Part shown: positions 61,639 to 64,000 of the stretch, piece by piece
Layout of the letters: each line of letters opens with the position of its first letter
Position numbering within the stretch: the stretch's first letter is position 1
Assembly (NCBI GenBank): GCA_036278255.1
Contig: DASULK010000231.1
Span: 1-64,000 of the forward strand
Origin: DASULK01 sp036278255
GTDB lineage: Bacteria > Actinomycetota > Actinomycetes > Mycobacteriales > Micromonosporaceae
Direction: 5' to 3'
DNA: 64,000 nt
Made by a program: the position numbers and the translations under genes
Notes under the pieces: generated by a model
What the model saw: only the letters and a program-made list of their open reading frames with translations
The model's database searches: none
What the model was told of the DNA's origin: nothing

Positions 61639-62904
61639 TCAGCGGGGCAGCAGCAGCCCGACACACTCCACGTGCTGGGTCATCGGGAACATGTCGTAGC
61701 ACCGCAGCTCGACCAGCCGCCACCCGTCCTCGCGGAACGCCCGCACATCCCGGGCGAATGCCGCCGGGTCGCAGGCCACATAGGCGATCGCCCGGGCCCC
61801 CGAGCCCACCAACGCCCGGACAACCGGTACCCCGGCTCCGGAACGGGGCGGATCCAGCACCACCAGGTCCACCGGTCCGGTCAACCGCCGGCCGGAAGCT
61901 TCGCCGCCCCACCGCCGGCGCGACCGGATCGGGCGTGAGTCGACCCGCAACGCCCGCTCCACCGCCGTCGCGAGGATCTCGATCTGCGGCAGGTCTCGCA
62001 GATTGTCCCGCGCCGCCGTCACCCCGAGCGGCGCCGATTCCACGAGCGTGACCTGCCCGGCCGTCCCCACCCGCTGCGCGAGTGCGGCGGCAAAAAGCCC
62101 GGCCCCGCCATAGAGGTCCCAGGCGGCCTCGCCGGGACGGGGGGCGAGCAGTTCCAGCACTGCCGCGACCAGGGTGTCGGCCGCAGCTGGATGGACCTGC
62201 CAGAACGCCTCCGCGGGCAACCGCCACCGGCGGCCGGCCGCCACCTCCCGTACCGTCCGGGGCCCCTGAACCACGGTCACCTCGCCCTCCGATACCCCAC
62301 GTACGGCGACGTCATCCCCGGTGCTGGCAACCGCCTCCACCGCTTCGAAGTCGGGCCAGCGCCGACCCCCGGCGAGGATCGGCAGTTCCTGAATCGCCGG
62401 ATGGGCGATCCGGCACCGATCGATGGGGACGACCTCGTGCGAACGGTGTTTACGCAGACCGGCACGGCCGGCCGCATCGACCGTGTAACGGACCCGGGAC
62501 CGCCAGCCAAGCGGGCCGCCGGGTAGGGCCCGCACCTGCACATCCAGGTCGGCGACCTCGCCCGGCGTCAGGCCAGCCAGTCGGGTGAGCTGCTCCCGCA
62601 CGACCGCCGCCTTCCACTCCCGCTGGGCGGGGGGCGCGACGTGCTGCAGATCACAGCCGCCGCACCGGCCGGGCCTGGCGTAGGGGCAGGGTGCCTCGAC
62701 CCGGTCGGCGGAGGCTTCCAGCACCTCCACCGCGTCGGCCCGCAGATAGCCACGATGCACCTCGGTGACCTCCGCGACGACCCGCTCCCCCGGCAGGGCG
62801 TGCCGGACGAAAACCACCTGCCCGTTCCAGCGGGCGACGCAGTGCCCGCCGTGGGCGACCGGTCCGACGGTCACTTCGATCCGTTCCGCCTCCCCCAGGG
62901 TCAC
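61639..62904 (-). CDS. TrmA/RumA-type RNA (uracil-5) methyltransferase
   Basis: A 421-residue class I SAM-dependent RNA methyltransferase. An N-terminal TRAM domain (IEVTVGPVAHGGHCVARWNGQVVFV) is followed by a CPYARPGRCGGCDLQH cysteine cluster (likely Fe-S), then the SAM-binding part (WDLYGGAGLFAAALAQRVG), LDPPRSGAG and the catalytic Cys in IAYVACDPAAFARD. It methylates uracil in rRNA or tRNA; which one is not clear. GTG 62904 overlaps the stop of the upstream transporter gene (GTGA). Confidence 0.9.
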   Translation of the reverse strand: MTLGEAERIEVTVGPVAHGGHCVARWNGQVVFVRHALPGERVVAEVTEVHRGYLRADAVEVLEASADRVEAPCPYARPGRCGGCDLQHVAPPAQREWKAAVVREQLTRLAGLTPGEVADLDVQVRALPGGPLGWRSRVRYTVDAAGRAGLRKHRSHEVVPIDRCRIAHPAIQELPILAGGRRWPDFEAVEAVASTGDDVAVRGVSEGEVTVVQGPRTVREVAAGRRWRLPAEAFWQVHPAAADTLVAAVLELLAPRPGEAAWDLYGGAGLFAAALAQRVGTAGQVTLVESAPLGVTAARDNLRDLPQIEILATAVERALRVDSRPIRSRRRWGGEASGRRLTGPVDLVVLDPPRSGAGVPVVRALVGSGARAIAYVACDPAAFARDVRAFREDGWRLVELRCYDMFPMTQHVECVGLLLPR

Positions 62905-64000
62905 GAGTGCCCCCCGGGCTCTCCGTCCGCACGGCCCACGCTGTCGCCCGGCTCGACACCGGTGGCGGGGGGCCGGGTCGCCGGAGTGCTCAGGGTTCCT
63001 CCGCGACCGATCGCCCGCGGGCCGCGGGCCGGCCCTCGACTGAGGGTGGCGTCGAGCCGGTCCAGATTCTTCCGGGCGGTCGAGGCCAACTGCCACGGAA
63101 CGCTCGTCACCATCACCCCCGGCTCGAACAGCAGCCGACCCTTGATCCGCAGTGCGCTCTGGTTGTGCAGCAAGTTCTCCCACCATCGGCCGACCACGTA
63201 CTCAGGAATGAACACCGTCACCACGTCGCGCGGCGATTCGCGTCGCAGGGACGAGACGAAGTCGACGATGGGGCGGGTGATCTCCCGGTACGGCGAGTCA
63301 AGAATAGCCAGCGACACCGGGATGTCCCGCCGCTCCCACTCCTCCTGAATCTGTCGGGTGTCCTTCTCATCAACATTGACCGTCAGCGCGGTCAAGGTGT
63401 CGGGGCGGGTCGCGCGGGCGTACGCAACGGCCTGCAGCGTCGGCAGATGCACCTTGCTGACCAGCACGACGGCGTGGTTGCGTGCAGGCAGCACCGGCCG
63501 CCCCTCGGCCGGGGCCAACTCCGTGGCGACCGTGTCATAGTGCCGACGGATGCCGATCATCATCAGATAGATGACGGCCATGGCGGCGATCGCGATCCAG
63601 GCGCCGAGAAGGAACTTCGTCACCAACACGACCAGCAGCACCGCTCCGGTCAGCCCGGCGCCGAAGGTGCTGATGGCCCGCGAACGGTACATCCGACGCC
63701 GCGCTTCCGGATCCCGGGCGGTCCGCAACAGCCGGTTCCAGTGCCGGATCATGCCGGCCTGCGACAGGGTGAAGGACATGAACACGCCCACGATGTAGAG
63801 CTGGATCAGCCGGGTCACCTCGGCCTGAAAGACTGCGATCAGCCCCATCGCGAAGGCGGCGAGGAAGATGATCCCGTTGGAGAAGGCGAGCCGGTCGCCG
63901 CGGGTGTGCAACTGGCGGGGCAGGTAGCGGTCCTGGGCCAGGATCGAGCCGAGCACCGGAAAGCCGCTGAAGGCGGTGTTGGCGGCCAAGAAGAGGATCA
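62901..64000 (-). CDS. APC-family permease, C-terminal part (5' end outside window)
   Basis: The last ~366 residues of an amino-acid/polyamine-type permease. Helices include FLAANTAFSGFPVLGSILA, IIFLAAFAMGLIAVFQ, LIQLYIVGVFMSFTLSQAGM and ISTFGAGLTGAVLLVVLVTKFLLGAWIAIAAMAVIYLMM. A soluble C-terminal domain (~230 residues) resembles a universal-stress-like fold (HAVVLVSKVHLPTLQAVAYARATRPDTLTALTVNVDE). The substrate is unknown. The frame is open to the window edge. Confidence 0.88.
   Translation of the reverse strand, partial: ILFLAANTAFSGFPVLGSILAQDRYLPRQLHTRGDRLAFSNGIIFLAAFAMGLIAVFQAEVTRLIQLYIVGVFMSFTLSQAGMIRHWNRLLRTARDPEARRRMYRSRAISTFGAGLTGAVLLVVLVTKFLLGAWIAIAAMAVIYLMMIGIRRHYDTVATELAPAEGRPVLPARNHAVVLVSKVHLPTLQAVAYARATRPDTLTALTVNVDEKDTRQIQEEWERRDIPVSLAILDSPYREITRPIVDFVSSLRRESPRDVVTVFIPEYVVGRWWENLLHNQSALRIKGRLLFEPGVMVTSVPWQLASTARKNLDRLDATLSRGPARGPRAIGRGGTLSTPATRPPATGVEPGDSVGRADGEPGGHS

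Overview
The window is high-GC actinobacterial chromosome. GTG starts, GGAGG-type ribosome sites and 4-base ATGA/GTGA gene couplings are frequent. The gene content (biotin synthase with a small Cys-rich partner gene, coproporphyrin-type heme genes, DUF3000 near ribonuclease D, CebR-type sugar regulation, split LigC/LigD-type repair enzymes) suggests the Micromonosporaceae or a close relative. The species is inferred from content only. Nothing indicates a plasmid, prophage, CRISPR array or large biosynthetic cluster, and no tRNA or rRNA gene was seen.

Layout. 1-1465: end of bioB, a BsaP-like gene and an LPVTG surface protein. 1539-7406: a complete cellobiose-type locus (cebR, GH1 beta-glucosidase, two permeases, binding protein) with two CebR-type operators around its promoter. 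7526-10342: a pRiA4b ORF-3-like protein, a small ORF coupled to a RibD-like reductase, and a YibE/F membrane protein. 10500-16973: a four-gene DNA-end-processing cluster (HerA-like ATPase, Mre11/SbcD, Rad50/SbcC, NurA-like nuclease), followed by a spermidine-synthase-like gene, an AlkA-type glycosylase, an SRPBCC protein and an ATP-dependent DNA ligase to 20495. 20548-26472: an M28 peptidase and a second, complete sugar-type ABC operon with its own ATPase. 26706-34818: a TAP-type hydrolase, a GNAT, a phosphotransferase and decayed fragments, a nitroreductase/HxlR divergon, a secreted C39-like peptidase with a repeat-bearing leader, a LigD-type polymerase and a membrane protein. 34885-44038: msrB, a zinc-ribbon protein, an ElaA-type GNAT, the hemE / hemY-type oxidase / hemQ block, DUF3000, two proline-rich membrane proteins (one a trypsin-like protease) and ribonuclease D.

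44027-45722 is an IS200/IS605-type element with an intact tnpB and a multiply broken tnpA. 45747-50959: galE, the fadA-fadB beta-oxidation pair and a membrane-anchored protein. 50959-51930 is an IS630-type element with an internally deleted transposase, inserted at a TA inside a CTAG where two convergent stop codons overlap. 51930-59033: a two-component system, two convergent paralogous polytopic membrane proteins and a lipoprotein. 59030-64000: dxs, a tiny membrane protein, a TrmA/RumA-type RNA methyltransferase and the C-terminal part of an APC permease.

The most notable system is the HerA-Mre11-Rad50-NurA-like cluster, which matches the archaeal DNA end-resection set in composition. Its ATPase has a non-canonical P-loop. 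Second is the TnpB element, where the transposase is dead but the RNA-guided nuclease gene is intact. Many convergent gene pairs are separated by strong perfect hairpins (1483, 20500, 32065, 36198, 40375).
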